Positions 1 to 12,221 of a DNA stretch of 64,000 bases are shown here, one piece after another. Position 1 is the first letter of the stretch. Every line of letters begins with the position of its first letter. The notes beneath the pieces are model-generated. The model did no database searches, was not told the DNA's origin, and saw only the letters and a program-made list of their open reading frames with translations. A program made the translations under genes and the position numbers. Origin of the DNA: Brachynemurus nebulosus (taxonomy: Eukaryota > Arthropoda > Insecta > Neuroptera > Myrmeleontidae). The stretch is from assembly GCA_035578155.1 (NCBI GenBank), contig JAPWDM010000007.1, positions 38,352,413 through 38,416,412 of the forward strand, in the 5' to 3' direction.

Positions 1-19
1 AAGTCAAGCGTATATATAG

Positions 20-393
20 TAGGGATGTTATGGATATCCGTAACCGTAACCGAAACTACCGGATATCCGAAAACAAAAGTTTCGGATTTGTTTCGGATAA
101 TAACAAACAATTGTCGTTGGAAAATTGAGGTTAAATCAAAGTAAGTTTTTGCTCCATGTATTTCTCTAGATAGATTTCCATTGACTTGTGTTTGGCGTTC
201 ACTTTTTGGAGTAAAATTTTCCTCTTTCTTCTAAAAAAATTGCCATTGAAAACAATTATCCGTATCCGTAACCGTATCCGAAATATTATTCGATATTATT
301 ACATATCCGTAACCGAAACCGAAACCGAAAAAAATGTTTTTGAATATCCGTATCCGTATCCGTATCCGAAATTTCGTATCCATAACATCCCTA
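20..393. mobile_element. hAT-type MITE, (GTATCC)-rich family, copy 1
   Basis: The ends are inverted repeats, TAGGGATGTTATGGATA on the left and its near reverse complement on the right. They are flanked by a perfect 8-bp duplication, atatatag, at 12-19 and 394-401. The interior is full of degenerate CCGTATCC/CCGTAACC hexamers and has no transposase. The TAGGGATG end and 8-bp duplication are the hAT superfamily signature. A second copy lies at 41545-41893. Confidence 0.88.
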
Positions 394-401
394 ATATATA
401 G

Positions 402-910
402 GGTGTTCAAAATGTACACATATATAGATATACACATAAAGTGTGATAAAAATAAAAAATAAAATAAAAAGTTTTGTACATACCAGATCCGTAATAATAA
501 ATGCGCATATAACCATATCACTTTTTTCAAGTTAAAAATATTTTTAAATATTCATGTTATGATATCGTTTCTGAGAAAAAACATCGTGAAAACGCACATA
601 TTCTGTTCAAAACTGAATATGTATTTAATTATCTAATATATTAATTTATTATTTTGTATAAAAAATACGTAAACATAATATGATAATTTGAAAATTTGAA
701 AATAATATGTACATAATATGTGACTAAGCCTATCAATTAATGTTTAAATAAATCAGAATATACATATGATATATCTTACATGAGGATACATAAATTATGT
801 ACGTATTTCTTTTATTTAAAAAGTTGCATTATAATGATATCATTTTTGTAAGTAAAAATTTTGAATTAAAATATCTAAAGGAACAACTATATACACTACA
901 TTTTAGCAAA
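402..910. other. AT-rich stretch without recognisable feature
   Basis: Very AT-rich sequence with no coding pattern, no inverted-repeat ends and no match that I could see to other parts of the window. Confidence 0.5.
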
Positions 911-1190
911 AAAAAAAATTCGTCAAGTGCGTGTTTTGACACGCACTAAGTAATGTCACCTCAGTGAAAGTGTTAATTTATGATTTTTTGGCTCGTTTTT
1001 TAAGTACAGTGAGAATACAGCTCTCTTGCGTTTATTCAATATATGCATGTACAACTCTATAATACAGTGAGAATACAGTCCTCTTGCGTTTATTCAATAT
1101 ATGCATGCACAACTCTATAATTGTTATATTAATTTTTCCCCCACTATAATCACACAACGAGATTAATATGTCAACCTTCGGTGACATAAA
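911..1190. repeat. Dispersed repeat with GTGCGTG hairpin, copy 1
   Basis: The block begins near a small hairpin (GTGCGTG, short loop, CACGCAC, about 926-947), followed by a conserved tract with GTCACCTCAGTGAAAGTG, then CTCTTGCGTTTATTCAATAT, and ends near CTTCGGTGACATAAAA. The same order of blocks recurs at 26339-26532. No TIRs or coding capacity are visible, so the class is unknown. Confidence 0.6.
1006..1121. repeat. Two-unit tandem duplication of 58 bp
   Basis: Units 1006-1063 and 1064-1121 each start ACAGTGAGAATACAG and end ACTCTATAAT, with only a few differences. The second copy of this repeat family at 26339 has one unit only, so the duplication is private to this copy. Confidence 0.85.
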
Positions 1191-2749
1191 AACTTGTGAT
1201 AAGGTAAACAAATAACGTTCCATCTCTTTCTCTGTTTTTCGTTTGTGAAGTAACCTTATTGCGAAGCAAACGTGTATTCAGAAACCACGATCTGCTACCA
1301 TATTTACGTATCCTGACGTATAGTTCTTGCAATTTTATGTGTATATCTGTATATTATTAATACAAAATAATTCCAATTAAATTTTTCATCATTGTCTTAT
1401 CATTTTGCTTATTGTTATCACTTCTTTGAACAAGTGATGGGAGGTGAAGGAGTGATTATTATATTAAAATTTTTTTTATTTATTGTGTTTTCAAGATCAG
1501 TTGACATAGGTTATATTCAATTTTTATCTCGTTAGTACGACTGGAGGGGAAAATCGCAAATTTTAATATGGCAAGCGCCTATATGAGATCTGTTATCTTT
1601 ATTTATAATAATTGTTTTTGATATTGGATTAATAAAGACCACAATATGTATACATACACTTTTTGTCAAAAGTGTGGGGTGCAATTAAGTATTGATTGAC
1701 GCACCTGTTAGATTTTTTCACCATATAAATCCCTCTATAAATATATTATTAGGTCGGTTAATAGTTCGAGTTTTTTTTGGCGCCGCGGCCGTTTAACTCA
1801 GCTTTATGTTGTTGATCAATATTGTTACTTCATGATCAAGTGGTTGTTGGGAGGCGGAAGGGTGTCTTGATTTTTACTTCGTTCATTATTTATAGTCGTT
1901 AGGTTACTATTGGTCGAGAAATATAAATACAGTAGACCTATGTTTAACACGGTTAACTCTGTAAGTTTCGTCTAGGTTCTTCAATTTTTATGTGGTTCTC
2001 AAAAAAAAAAAAGAATGACCATTAGTAAAGTACCAATGACCAAAAGTACGAAATTGGAACATTAATTTGTAATAAGGTTAGTTACTGACTGTTTTTAAGC
2101 ATTTCATCAACACATTTTAAGTTTTTGCATTATTCAGTTTGTTTACATATATGTGTATTGCAATTTTTGCAATATTATCTATACTTTTTATGAAGTTTTT
2201 GAATATTTTTTTTGTGCGATTTTTTATGCGATCTCTATCTTCCGCATAAGAAAAGGTTTCGAGAGAGATGTCGTGTAGTCTTTTAATTTGCGCAATATTT
2301 TCGTAGCAGAACCGAACCCCCCGTGTAAACCGAGGTTCTCCTGTACACACAAATAATATATGTATTACGAATGACGTTCACCATTATCCTATGCCACTTT
2401 TTACTTGCTAATAGATTTGTCATGTTGCGTATATGTGGAGGAAGATGAAGAAGAGTGGTCCACTTTTCAAAAAATAAAAAAAAAACCGCTTGTTTTAACG
2501 CGATTGCCCCCGTTTATGTGAATTTCCCCACTGTCTCCTACATATTAAACTTATATAAATTATGATCATTGGATTCTAATTTGAACGAGAGAATTATAGC
2601 AATTATAATTATTTATCGTTTGTACGTAAAGGAATGTTTAATTGATTAATGATCGTAATTTTTTTTTATAATTTTCATTTTTTACCCTATAAATGATGAG
2701 AATTTTAATGGCCACGTGCGGTGAGGAAAGGATGAGACATGAGTGGACG

Positions 2750-2751
<2 letters not shown>
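1191..2751. other. Stretch without supported gene
   Basis: No coding region is supported. Two loosely similar blocks (about 1420-1480 and 1825-1885; shared words such as CAAGTG, GGGAGG and GAAGG) may be an old duplication. The class of the region is unknown. Confidence 0.4.

Positions 2752-2843
<92 letters not shown>
2752..2843. repeat. (TA)n microsatellite, about 46 units
   Basis: Uninterrupted TA dinucleotides. It is the longest of five such tracts in the window and the only one that I cannot connect to an adjacent mobile element. It creates false open reading frames of alternating Tyr and Ile on both strands. Confidence 0.97.
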
Positions 2844-2845
<2 letters not shown>

Positions 2846-2925
2846 ATCGTACAACGAACGCAATTTGCTCCTGATTTTCTGCTTGACAGTGACACCTCGT
2901 TCACACTGGATCATTTAGAAAAATA

Positions 2926-3071
2926 CATAGCTCTGGTAGGTATATATAGGTATGTAAAGTAATAAAGATAAATAGCCATTTACAGTTTTTAGAAATATTC
3001 TACGAGACAAATACATAAATAATAGTTTTTTAAAGGTTATTATTACTTTACATACCTAAACCACAGCTATG
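2926..3071. mobile_element. Short TA-target MITE, CATAGCT ends
   Basis: A 146-bp element with inverted arms. The left arm, beginning CATAGCTCTGGT and reaching GGTATGTAAAGTAATAA, is mirrored on the right by TTATTACTTTACATACC and ACCACAGCTATG. TA lies on both sides. There is no coding content. Confidence 0.65.
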
Positions 3072-3165
3072 TATTGTGAATTAATATTACTATCATCAGT
3101 ATTAGAATGATGCTGGTATGGTTACTTCTGATACCAACAGATCTACTAATACGTATGCACACATA

Positions 3166-3607
3166 CAGTGAGTTGTGAACAAAATAATGCAGCCATTCTT
3201 TTCGTTACGGACATGATATTTTCACGCACTTTTCACGCCTTCTCATAAGAAAAAAAATAGAAGTATTTTTTTCTTATAAATTTTCAATACTAAGCAGGTA
3301 GACAAATGTGTACACAATATTTGTACTGAATATAAAATACATAACATTATTAGTTTTAATGCTAGAGCTAATAAAGTTTGTGTTACGGACGTGACAAAAC
3401 AGGCACTTTCTTGTCACGTCCGTAACACAGCTAACATTAAAACTAATAATATTATGTATTTTATATTCAATACAAATATTGTTTACACATTTGTCTATCC
3501 GCTTAGTATTGAAAATTTATAAGACACAAATAACTTCTGTTTTTTTTTCGTATAAGAAGGCGTGTTAACGGCATGAAAATGTCACGTCCGTAACAAAGGA
3601 ATGACTG
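3166..3607. mobile_element. Foldback element with four GTTACGGACGTGACA motifs
   Basis: A nearly full-length palindrome of 442 bp centred near 3390. The two halves pair along almost their whole length, including ATACATAACATTATTAGTTT and its complement. The word GTTACGGACGTGACA or a close variant occurs four times: near both ends and as an inverted pair at the centre (about 3382-3427). The flanks read TA-CAG on the left and CTG-TA on the right, compatible with TA-target insertion. Confidence 0.75.
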
Positions 3608-3609
3608 TA

Positions 3610-5540
3610 TATGTATGAGTTTGAATATTTTTTGGTAATTAATTTTACCTGTCAGTAGGTAACACGTCGGGAGCGAACTAACCTACGACCCTTTTTCAGG
3701 ATAAGATTAAAATTTGACCGCGGGAGCGAACTAGAATGCACCATTTTGACTGCAAGGGGTTCGTTTGAAAAGAATGGTTGAATGATAAAAAAACATTTAT
3801 TATCTCAGAAACTAAACAGTGAATCGTCTTCAAATTGCGTAATTATTTGACAATTTTTTTTTTTTTTAACATTATAAGTGAATCGAACTATATGTAATTC
3901 AAATGGGGTAGCGAAATAGTTGCATCATCAAAATGTGAAACAAATAGTTTTTCGGGTGGTTCCCATTACCGAAGAATTATCCCTTTACAAAGGAAAAAAC
4001 CAAATTACATTGAAACGATTGTATGTACATGTATGATGTATGCAGTTAAAGAATTTCGCTGTAAGGAATATATTTTAAATATAAAAATTTGTTATCCTTG
4101 GATAATACATGTACGATTTAAAAGTATATAGAAATTAAGTATATGTCATTTGCATATACGTTCCTCATATTCTTTCTAATTTTATTCAGTGCAGTTGCAT
4201 CAGTCAACCATAAATGTTACACAGATAGAGTATCTATGATACTTACAACCATAGAGTGTATGAATGCAATGAACAAATGCATTAAGTAGATTTTCTCTAC
4301 TTTCATATTGATCCATCAAGTGGAAACTGTTATGTACCGTCGATAAATGTAGGGGAAAGGTGAACAGTTGTTGTATTTGGGGTTACGACGGCCACTCTTT
4401 TATGTGAGAATGCGAGCGAATATTAACGAACACGAGTAAATGGTCGCCGAGTGAATTCGGACGTTTACGGGTGATTCGTTACAATCATACGCGCGCTGCC
4501 CCGCTACACATGTCTTATCCAACGCTCCTCTACGTGAAACTATAGATAGATTGGTATAGACGGTAGCGAATTGGCGTATCGTTTTCAGTTTTTTTTCCGC
4601 TTTTTTGTAATTATTTGAAATCAAAGGAAAATGTAACTGTGGGGGACAAATGCGGGAGGGCAACGGGTTTATTCGTCGTGCAACGGTGCGAAAATAGGGC
4701 ATTAACATTTTTACCGTTGCGTTATTGCCCGTTAATATGTATTTTTAACTCTTGGATGGGCGTCATTCAACATAATGAATTGTTAATATGCGATGCCAGG
4801 GTGGTGTAGAAAGAGATAGACGGTGGATTTGTAAAGAAAGATACGTAGTTTGTGGTAAGGGAAATTGTGGATTTTATCATTTTATTTAACGGTTAATAAC
4901 AGTTCAACATTGCATTGTACAGGTAAATTGAAGGTAAATTTTTTTATTATTTTGGTCAGAATGACAGGAAAACAAAAATTTATTTGTACAATGAAAATTG
5001 CACCTCCCCCTCCATGAGTTTATCAACCTAATTTTCTCAAAATCCTATACTTTTGTCATTAAAACTACGAATTTCATCACATCTTTAAAATTTCAACTTG
5101 CCGTGTGACGCCATGATGGTAAAATAATAATTTAAGCGTTAAGCTTCAGACTAGGTACCAAAAAAGTAAAAGAATCATGGATATGTTTTATAGGTTAGTA
5201 GGTACACACAGAGATAACAACAAACATTAGCTGTTTATCTGGTTTACTCACCGTCATTTGTACCACAGCCAAAAAAAAAAACATATTAATGTTAAAATTA
5301 AAAAAAAAGTATTCGATTTCCTTCACATTTTTTTGATATCAGTTTTTTGGTACCAATTTTTTTGATATCAATTTTATCGATACGAATTTTTTCAACTTTA
5401 CCCCAGCCCAAAAACATATTTTCGTTACAAAATTTGGTTTTCATTCAAAATCATTCTATTTTATTGTTCTCTTACAAAAATTACGATTCTGTATGTGCGT
5501 CTGTTTGTTAGTTTTTTTTTTTTACATTTAAAAAAGAAAT
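3610..5540. other. Stretch without supported gene
   Basis: No convincing gene. The less AT-rich part (about 4440-4720) has open frames on both strands of 60-100 codons, but I recognise no domain, and opposing open frames suggest chance. Confidence 0.4.
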
Positions 5541-5865
5541 ACCCCTGTCGCAGCATCCTGCATAACATAGCGAATTTCCGTTTATAAAAGTTAGTTTTTC
5601 TTGGAAACTAGTCGTCATAGAATAATAGTTTAAAGACATTTTTTATGTAATTCTAATGGTGTCAAAAAATTTCACAAAAGTTTTTGAATACGGGGAAATT
5701 TTGACAACAAACTAATTTTTTTCACGAAAATTGCCGGAAAAACCATGTTACAGGCATCGGACGTGTCTGGTTAACGGACTCGTCCAACGGTTTGGGATTT
5801 CCAATATTTTCACCAAATTTCATAAACGTAAGACATTTCGTTCGAGAGTTATCGGGCGTACACAC

Positions 5866-5938
<73 letters not shown>

Positions 5939-6048
5939 TTTAGTGAATTTTATTTCCGGTTTCTAGAGACCTCAAAACAAAGTCCCGTGCTTAAGTCCCG
6001 TCATGACAGTGGCTGTAATAGCTGAATTCCATTCTGGAAATTCGCTAA
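5541..6048 (+). mobile_element. HINE/Helentron-like element, copy 1
   Basis: The element starts CCCCTGTCGCAGCATCCTGC. A subterminal inverted repeat TAGCGAATTTCC (5568-5579) is mirrored near the other end by GGAAATTCGCTA (6036-6047). Just before the 3' end is a hairpin, TTCCA-ttc-TGGAA (6027-6039), followed by a CTAA terminus. A (TA)n tract fills the middle. Offset inverted repeats, 3' hairpin and internal microsatellite are the published architecture of Helentron-associated elements (HINE/DINE). Four other copies occur here, two of them with the TA tract short or missing. Confidence 0.72.
5870..5935. repeat. (TA)n microsatellite inside HINE copy 1
   Basis: A pure TA tract between conserved flanks (ending CACACATAT on the left; AAATTTTAGTGAAT on the right). 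The same position is occupied by TA tracts of different length in the sister copies, so the repeat is part of the element. Confidence 0.95.
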
Positions 6049-7870
6049 AAACGTACTGTTCACAACATTTTGTACACAACTGTATATTGTATCGTTCGTA
6101 TTATATCATCTTTTGATGAATTCGTAATGTCTAATGTTGCTTTGCGATATAATAAAAATAATTACATTGGTTTTAACGTTGAGTTTTTTTGCTCCAACTA
6201 TTCATTAATGTTCAAGGATGGATAATATTTTGAGTAATCAGCAAAATGAAAATTATTATTGCTTTGAGAGATGAGTTAGTAGTGTTTCCTATTTCTTCTA
6301 TTTTTTTTTTGTTTTTTTTTTTTTTTTTTTATAAGATGATACAAACCTCTCTTCCAGATTATAGATTTATGCAATCGGTAAATTGATAGTCTCTGGTATC
6401 GAATACGACCGAATAATGGTGCTACTATAATAGTACGCTATTGTACAAATCGAAATATTCATATTTATCTAACTGTAAACATTTGCGAAAATTGGTTAAC
6501 CCTAAGGTGTAAACTCCACATATTTCTCACAAGTATTTTTATTCGAATATCATACGAGTTTTTTTTGGGGGTTCCGAAGAAGAAATGATGGTCTGTCTGT
6601 CACATCTAAGATATTAATCCGACACTGAAATTAGAGTACCGAAGTTTTTAGGGCCACTTTTAAAATGTTATCGGTAGCACCAAAAATTTTTGAACAGTTT
6701 CTACTGTATTTTTATTGAATTAAATTTTCTAGAAACATGAAACAAGTGATTAATAGCCGGCTCGTTAAATTTTAATGAAATACGCAATGGTAGTTAGAAA
6801 ATTTAAATTTATTTGATATTCAAAAATTTTACTTTCTATTTTACTGCCGGTAAATGAAATTTTTCTGGTATAACTGTAATTCACAGGTAGTTCATGACTT
6901 ACGGGGTTATTTGGGTTGTGAAGCTAAAAAATAAGCATATTTTTTTTTATTTATTTATTTATTTTTAAATATAATTTCAAAAAGAGAAACATTTCAACAA
7001 TATTTCAAGAAATTTTCATCCAAAAATTGGCGAAATTCAGTCAATGGAACTTGATTTTCGGAGACCCCTCCAAAAAAGTGCCTGAACGGTGGTCCAGATA
7101 ATTCGTGATAACTTTATGGGAAACATTTTGGGGAAAAAGAATCACTCAAAAAATTTTTGAAAAAGAAATCTATTTATTTTTGTATTTTCATAACATTTTA
7201 AACGTTATGTCCACAACTGTACACACTGTCTGTTTTTATTTAATATTATTCAAATGAATATATTTATTTGAAATCCATAGTCGAGATAATAGAACTGTAT
7301 TATATATCTGAACCATTCACTGTGTTCGATAATATTTTAAATAAATTCTGTTGAAATAATTGTGAAACAACTCCAGCGGTTCCGAGCTTTGAACAAGTTT
7401 CTGTCGCCACAGTCATTCAAAACGTACATATATAGGGGAGGCGGTGATAAAATTGTACACCAATGCATGATAAAACTTATCATAATCAGTAAAATATCTG
7501 GCGTTCGATCGATTTCCCCTACAATATATCTGTCCACCAATTCAGTATTTTGTCACATTACGTAGCCGTGTCCCCTGTCCCCTGTCCCTTGTCGTCTGCC
7601 CGCTCACGCCTGGCTCATTCCCGGCCATCACTATTTTGCCACCTTTAATCCATTATGGCACTCTTTCCTATAATAACATTATTATATAATGTACAATATT
7701 GTAAATCAAATATTCATGTGGATATTGCACACGGTGTTCGAAAAGTTTGTAAACCATGTTTATTTTGTGATATATGTTTCGATCAGTATGCGAAAGTAGT
7801 GCGAGGAAAGTAAAAAAAAACAAGCAGAACAAGTCCAAGCTGGTTGAGTAACATTATAAATGTCAGTGTA
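6049..7870. other. Stretch without supported gene
   Basis: No gene seen. It contains a poly-T tract near 6300-6330 and phrases such as GGTTCCGAAGAAGAAATGATGG (about 6573) that look like old transposon non-coding sequence, with a weak echo near 31755. Confidence 0.4.
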
Positions 7871-7875
7871 ATCGT

Positions 7876-8146
7876 CTAAAATTGATCGAAAGCATGTTTA
7901 TAAATAGTTGATTTGAGTTCTTGAAACGAGTCAATTGTTTTTTTTCGAGTTTTAAAATTACTGCCAGTTTGTCCAATATATAACCTACCGTAGGTCCCCG
8001 ATTTTTTAAGTTGGTCTATTTTTGTTTTGTTATGATTTTTATGTAGTTTATTCGAAATTTTACCAAAATGTGTTTTAACAGAGGGATATTTTTTTTTTAA
8101 AATCTGTTTAAAATCTTTTTTACCTATAGGGAATGGCGTTATTATT
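7876..8146 (-). pseudogene. Penelope-like element fragment, GIY-YIG endonuclease end
   Basis: Read on the minus strand, 8146 to 7876 encodes an AIPYR segment, then KKYPSVKTHFGKISNKL, then SGTYGRLYIGQTGSNFKTR, before a stop at 7876-7878. In Penelope-like retroelements an IPY segment and a spacer precede a GIY-YIG endonuclease whose core reads SGVY...YIGqTgR.F.tR; here SGTY is at 7990-8001 and YIGQTG at 7963-7980. Only a couple of residues separate them, so the usual Cys-containing connector is lost. A stop follows IPYR, and no reverse transcriptase was recognised upstream. This is a dead 3' remnant. The family assignment rests on motif recognition only. Confidence 0.62.
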
Positions 8147-8149
8147 TGC

Positions 8150-9104
8150 TCTTGTTTTAGTATTATTGTTCTTAAAAATTATGGATTCATGAGTTGCAAC
8201 TTTATGTTGATACAGAAATAATTTTTGTTCACTTACTTTTGAAAGTGTTTGTACATTCATTTTTTCCTTTGTTATGATAATAAAAAATGTGTTTTCTTTT
8301 CAATTTTGTGAAAATTTAAATACAAAAATATTTTCGATTCAATTTCGATCAGGTTTTTTTTTGTGATGCTTATTTTAACTGAAAATCTTATTTTCTATTT
8401 GTTGTTCCTTTCACCGATTTCAAGTGTTTATTTTGGTATAATTACGTTTCGAATCGATTTTCTTAATCCATTGAAAAAATAAACGTAGACGATTTGTAGA
8501 AATACGTTTTTTTTTCCCATTTTCTGGGTCAAAGTATACGTGACAGGGGGTTTCAGATTGAACTGTAAATTGCATTAAAAAAATATTTTTTGCACGGATA
8601 TTGACATAGTTTGTTTTGACAGTCAATTTGTAAAAATGTTGTATCGAGAATATCGTGTTTAAAATTTCGATATGTAATAATTAAAACGAAACTATTTCGA
8701 TACACAATGATATACTATTCTACAACTCTAAGAAAAAAGTAAACGTAATAAAATTTTACAAGTTGGTACGAAACTGCCCTCTTGCAGCAACATTCATAAA
8801 AATATTACTTTTCAATTCAAAATAGAATATGGCAATACAAAATACGATTTAGAAATGTTTAATTATAATCTAAATCAATAGTTTTAAAAATTATATACAT
8901 TCATTTAACTTTTTGAATTATGAAGTTTTTTTTAGCTAGGTAAATCCGACTTAGTTTGTCACATCTTTGTGTGAGAGAGATAAGTAAATTAAACTGTCAC
9001 GGTACAAGCTGCTTTTTTATCCTTGTCATCTTTTTTAACCAATCATATTTTTTTCAAAATTTTATTACCTTTACTTTTTTCTTAGAGTTGTAATACAGTA
9101 CCTA
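8150..9104. other. Stretch without supported gene, possible upstream Penelope sequence
   Basis: If the fragment at 7876-8146 was once longer, its reverse transcriptase would have been here on the minus strand. I see an open frame of 68 codons at 8420-8626 but no RT motif. Confidence 0.35.
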
Positions 9105-9931
9105 CACGGAGAGAAAAATCATATAATTTTTGTAGATAAAATTTCAGAAAAATTACCATGCTCTCTTATAATGCGTGCGCGATCGATGACCAAAATAAAA
9201 AATATGTGCTACCATGGTAAAATTTAATGTGCTAACACAACTTTTATCACACTCTTATGCATATATGTTATAGTTTAATTCTTGTTGTCGTACTCTTTCA
9301 TTTGCGCATCTGACCCGCATCCTTATGTTGCTTGGGCTGTACCTGTAAAAACTTCGAACCTGTAAGAACTTTATGATGCATACAAAAATGATTGCCAACA
9401 ATATATTCTAATACTAAAGATAGTGAAGTAACAAAATGATGAATTAAACGGTGACATCCCCGTCCTCTAACACAGTGTAATGAATACTGCTTGCTGCTTG
9501 TAACACAGTCTAATGGATCAAGGTGCTTGGTCCGACCCGTCCGACCAAGTTGGTCGTCCAAACCTATGGTTGGCTATGTGACTTGCTATGAGTGAGGTAC
9601 ATTTCAACAGCGTTCACAACACACACAACCTTTTTTCTCTTTTTTTCTTTCTACTATTAGCAGATAGCATTTCAAATATTATAGTATAGCATGGTAATTT
9701 TTGTAAGAAAAACAATTAAAAAATATTTTTTTGTCGGCAATGGAACTTGTTACTGTGCTGTTTTACAAATTTTACGGAGCTAATATTACGGAAACAATAT
9801 TCTATCCTTTAAATTTTCTATGATTAATTATAATTTTTATATTTTTACTGTACAAAATTGAATATGTTCGCCTTTTACACATCGATTGTAGTGCTGAGCA
9901 CAGTAATTTTTATATGAATTTTCTCTCCGTG
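9105..9931. mobile_element. TA-target MITE, CACGGAGAG family, long copy
   Basis: The ends CACGGAGAGAAAAATC and TTTTCTCTCCGTG are inverted repeats flanked by TA (9103-9104 and 9932-9933). The outer parts match the copies at 42919-43080 and 56512-56763, including the conserved segment CACATCGATTGTAGTGCTGA near the right end. Compared with the 56512 copy, about 500 bp of extra sequence (about 9190-9735) is present in the middle. It contains an unrecognised minus-strand open frame at 9298-9561. Confidence 0.78.
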
Positions 9932-9933
9932 TA

Positions 9934-11333
9934 TAGTTTGAAAACTAGGTTTCCATACCTAGTGTTAGAGGCTACACTTTTTTTTTTATTAGGCGTTAAC
10001 CGATAACAGAAACTAACGAATAATAGGAAGACGGTTAATCGAAGTTCTACTGTACAAACGGAATTTTTAAATTTTCACAATTAGATAGCCGGCCCGTAAT
10101 GTTTTTTATGATGAGTAATGATGTTTATTTGTAAAATGTGCCCCCCCCTCGCCCCATCGTTAATTGACCGAGCCAACTAACTGCGAAAACTTTTAAAATT
10201 TGATATTAATTTAAAACAAACGGTTTAATGACTGTGATGATAAAATAGAATAAGAAATATGAGCGATGCGGTTAAATTTATATACTGAAAGTTGTTTAAA
10301 AAGCCTACAGGGCCTTTTTGTTAAGGAAAATATTATACATGAAAATTTCTACGTACGTATATTGATGGTAGACAGGGGCGGAGTATTTGAAGGGGACGGT
10401 TGAGTTAATATTATTAAGAAAAAGTTGAAGGAAACCAATAATTTGAAAGTTTTACTGCCTCTTGGAAATGAATAAGAGGAGTGGTTGGCAGATGAAGTGT
10501 TTCCCGGAGAAAATTGTGCTCCCATTCAATACTTTTTATATACAAGAGCTTTTAATTCAGTTTAACCAGAATTATTATCAAAATCAAATAAGTTTTTCAA
10601 TAAGCTTCAACAACTTATCCAATTATTATTATATGAAATACAAGATTTTTCTTTTAAATAAATATATACAAATGCATTCGTTGTGGAAAATTAGAAAACT
10701 ATAGAGCGTTATATTTTTGTAGTGGTTTTTTTTTTTTCATAATGTATCGTGTGCTTAATGAAAATTCGGTCGGTACAGATGAAAACTTTTTCACGTACCT
10801 CTGAGGAACCCCAATTTCATGCATGTTCGACACACACTTGACAATAGAAAATTGTAAACTTTCTTCAAAAATCGGTGACCACGCCACGTTACCAGTAGAA
10901 CATTATTAGATTCGCGAATGGAGTGTGCTAGAAAGTATTAGATCTTTTAATTTTTATTTTAAGTCGTTAATTTTCGAATTTAATTTGTTTTCAAATATTT
11001 ATGGCGTGTTTATCGATCAAGTTGTAAAATTGGTAGCTGGTACTTAACGGTAGGGATAATTCCAGCGGTTGAAATGGACATTAGAATACATTGTAATAAT
11101 AATGCTGATTGGATCGATCGGTAAATATCGTTTACACGTTATTGCTCAATAAAAATTCTGTACATTATCTGTGTCAGGTACTTGAATTTTTACTCGGGAA
11201 TAATTATATTGCATTTTTATGAAGGTGATATATACAGGTGATTCGGAAATGACAGTAAAGATTATGAATTTGGAGGGACTATCAACATATTTAAAATAAT
11301 GTATTTTAACGTAATTATTTTTCTGATAAAATT
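9934..11333. other. Stretch without supported gene
   Basis: Short open frames at 10462-10704 (+) and 10699-10887 (-) have no recognisable domain and low-complexity composition. Nothing else supported. Confidence 0.4.
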
Positions 11334-11335
11334 TA

Positions 11336-12219
11336 AGGGGGATCACCAGTGTGACCGCCTGAAAAAAAGGTGATTTTTGGGAATTTTTTTAAAGGAAATG
11401 TTTTAATATTTCAAGGATATATTCGTTGATATATATTAAATTCATGATAAAAATTTTGGACCAAAAAATTGAAAATTCAGTGAGTTATTCAAGATCTCCC
11501 AAGGCTCCAAAGAAAATAGTTCCCCCACTGCTGCAGTGATAGCGGCTTTCACACTGCCTGAAATAAAAAAAAAATAAAAAAGCCTATTAAACTAGAAGCT
11601 ATGGTCCGTACCGTGAACCTCAATCGAAAAAAGAAAGTTGAAATTTAATAAAATGGCGGAGTTTTTAAACAAAAAAAGTTTCAAATTTTGCGCGAAAGTT
11701 TGATGATTTTTGGCTTGCGAAAATTACATTTTTTATTCGATCGGAAAACTGGAGGTTCATGATACGAAGAAATATATATAAAACAAGCTGCAATAAGAAT
11801 CAAATCGATCGAATGATTTGTCTTCGAGTTATAACTGCAGCAAGTTTGAAGAATGTAGTTTTTCGTAATTTTACCTTTTAGTTTTAATCACTGAGAATTT
11901 TTACTAAAATTATTTACGATATACTCACTATAACGGTCATAGTAAAACTAGATGAGTCGTTTAAATGTGCCAGGGTCTAGCTACTCCACAACATGTGACT
12001 GGCAACCACGTCCAGAAACTCCCGAACTATCAACCTTCATACATTTCTCAATACCTCAAAGTTAACAATCAGAATCCGCTCTTCGGATGGCTGTAACTCA
12101 AAAACTATTTGAGATATGCACTTGAAATTTTAGTATGTTATTTTTAAAGGTGTAGACTATCGAAAGATGCAAAAAAAATTTTTTCAATTTTTTGAAAACG
12201 TCACACTAGTGGTCACCCT
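11336..12219. mobile_element. TA-target element, GGGGATCACCAGTGTGACC ends
   Basis: The left end GGGGGATCACCAGTGTGACC is mirrored by CGTCACACTAGTGGTCACCC on the right. TA lies at 11334-11335 and 12220-12221. The element is 884 bp. The inner sequence resembles typical transposon non-coding DNA and has no transposase that I recognise. Confidence 0.68.
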
Positions 12220-12221
12220 TA

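Noticed and set aside
2638..2962. Open frames of alternating Tyr-Ile across the TA tract, on both strands; similar ones at 5731-6025 and 49923-50323
   Set aside because: They are artefacts of (TA)n translation and appear equally on both strands.
4400..4708. Host coding exon on the minus strand
   Set aside because: The frame is overlapped by an equally plausible plus-strand frame and has no recognised domain.
9298..9561. Mariner-type transposase C-terminus on the minus strand
   Set aside because: A stretch near its start (GRTGRT..LDPLD) loosely recalls the mariner SPDL.PLDFF region, but the catalytic context and flanking motifs are absent.
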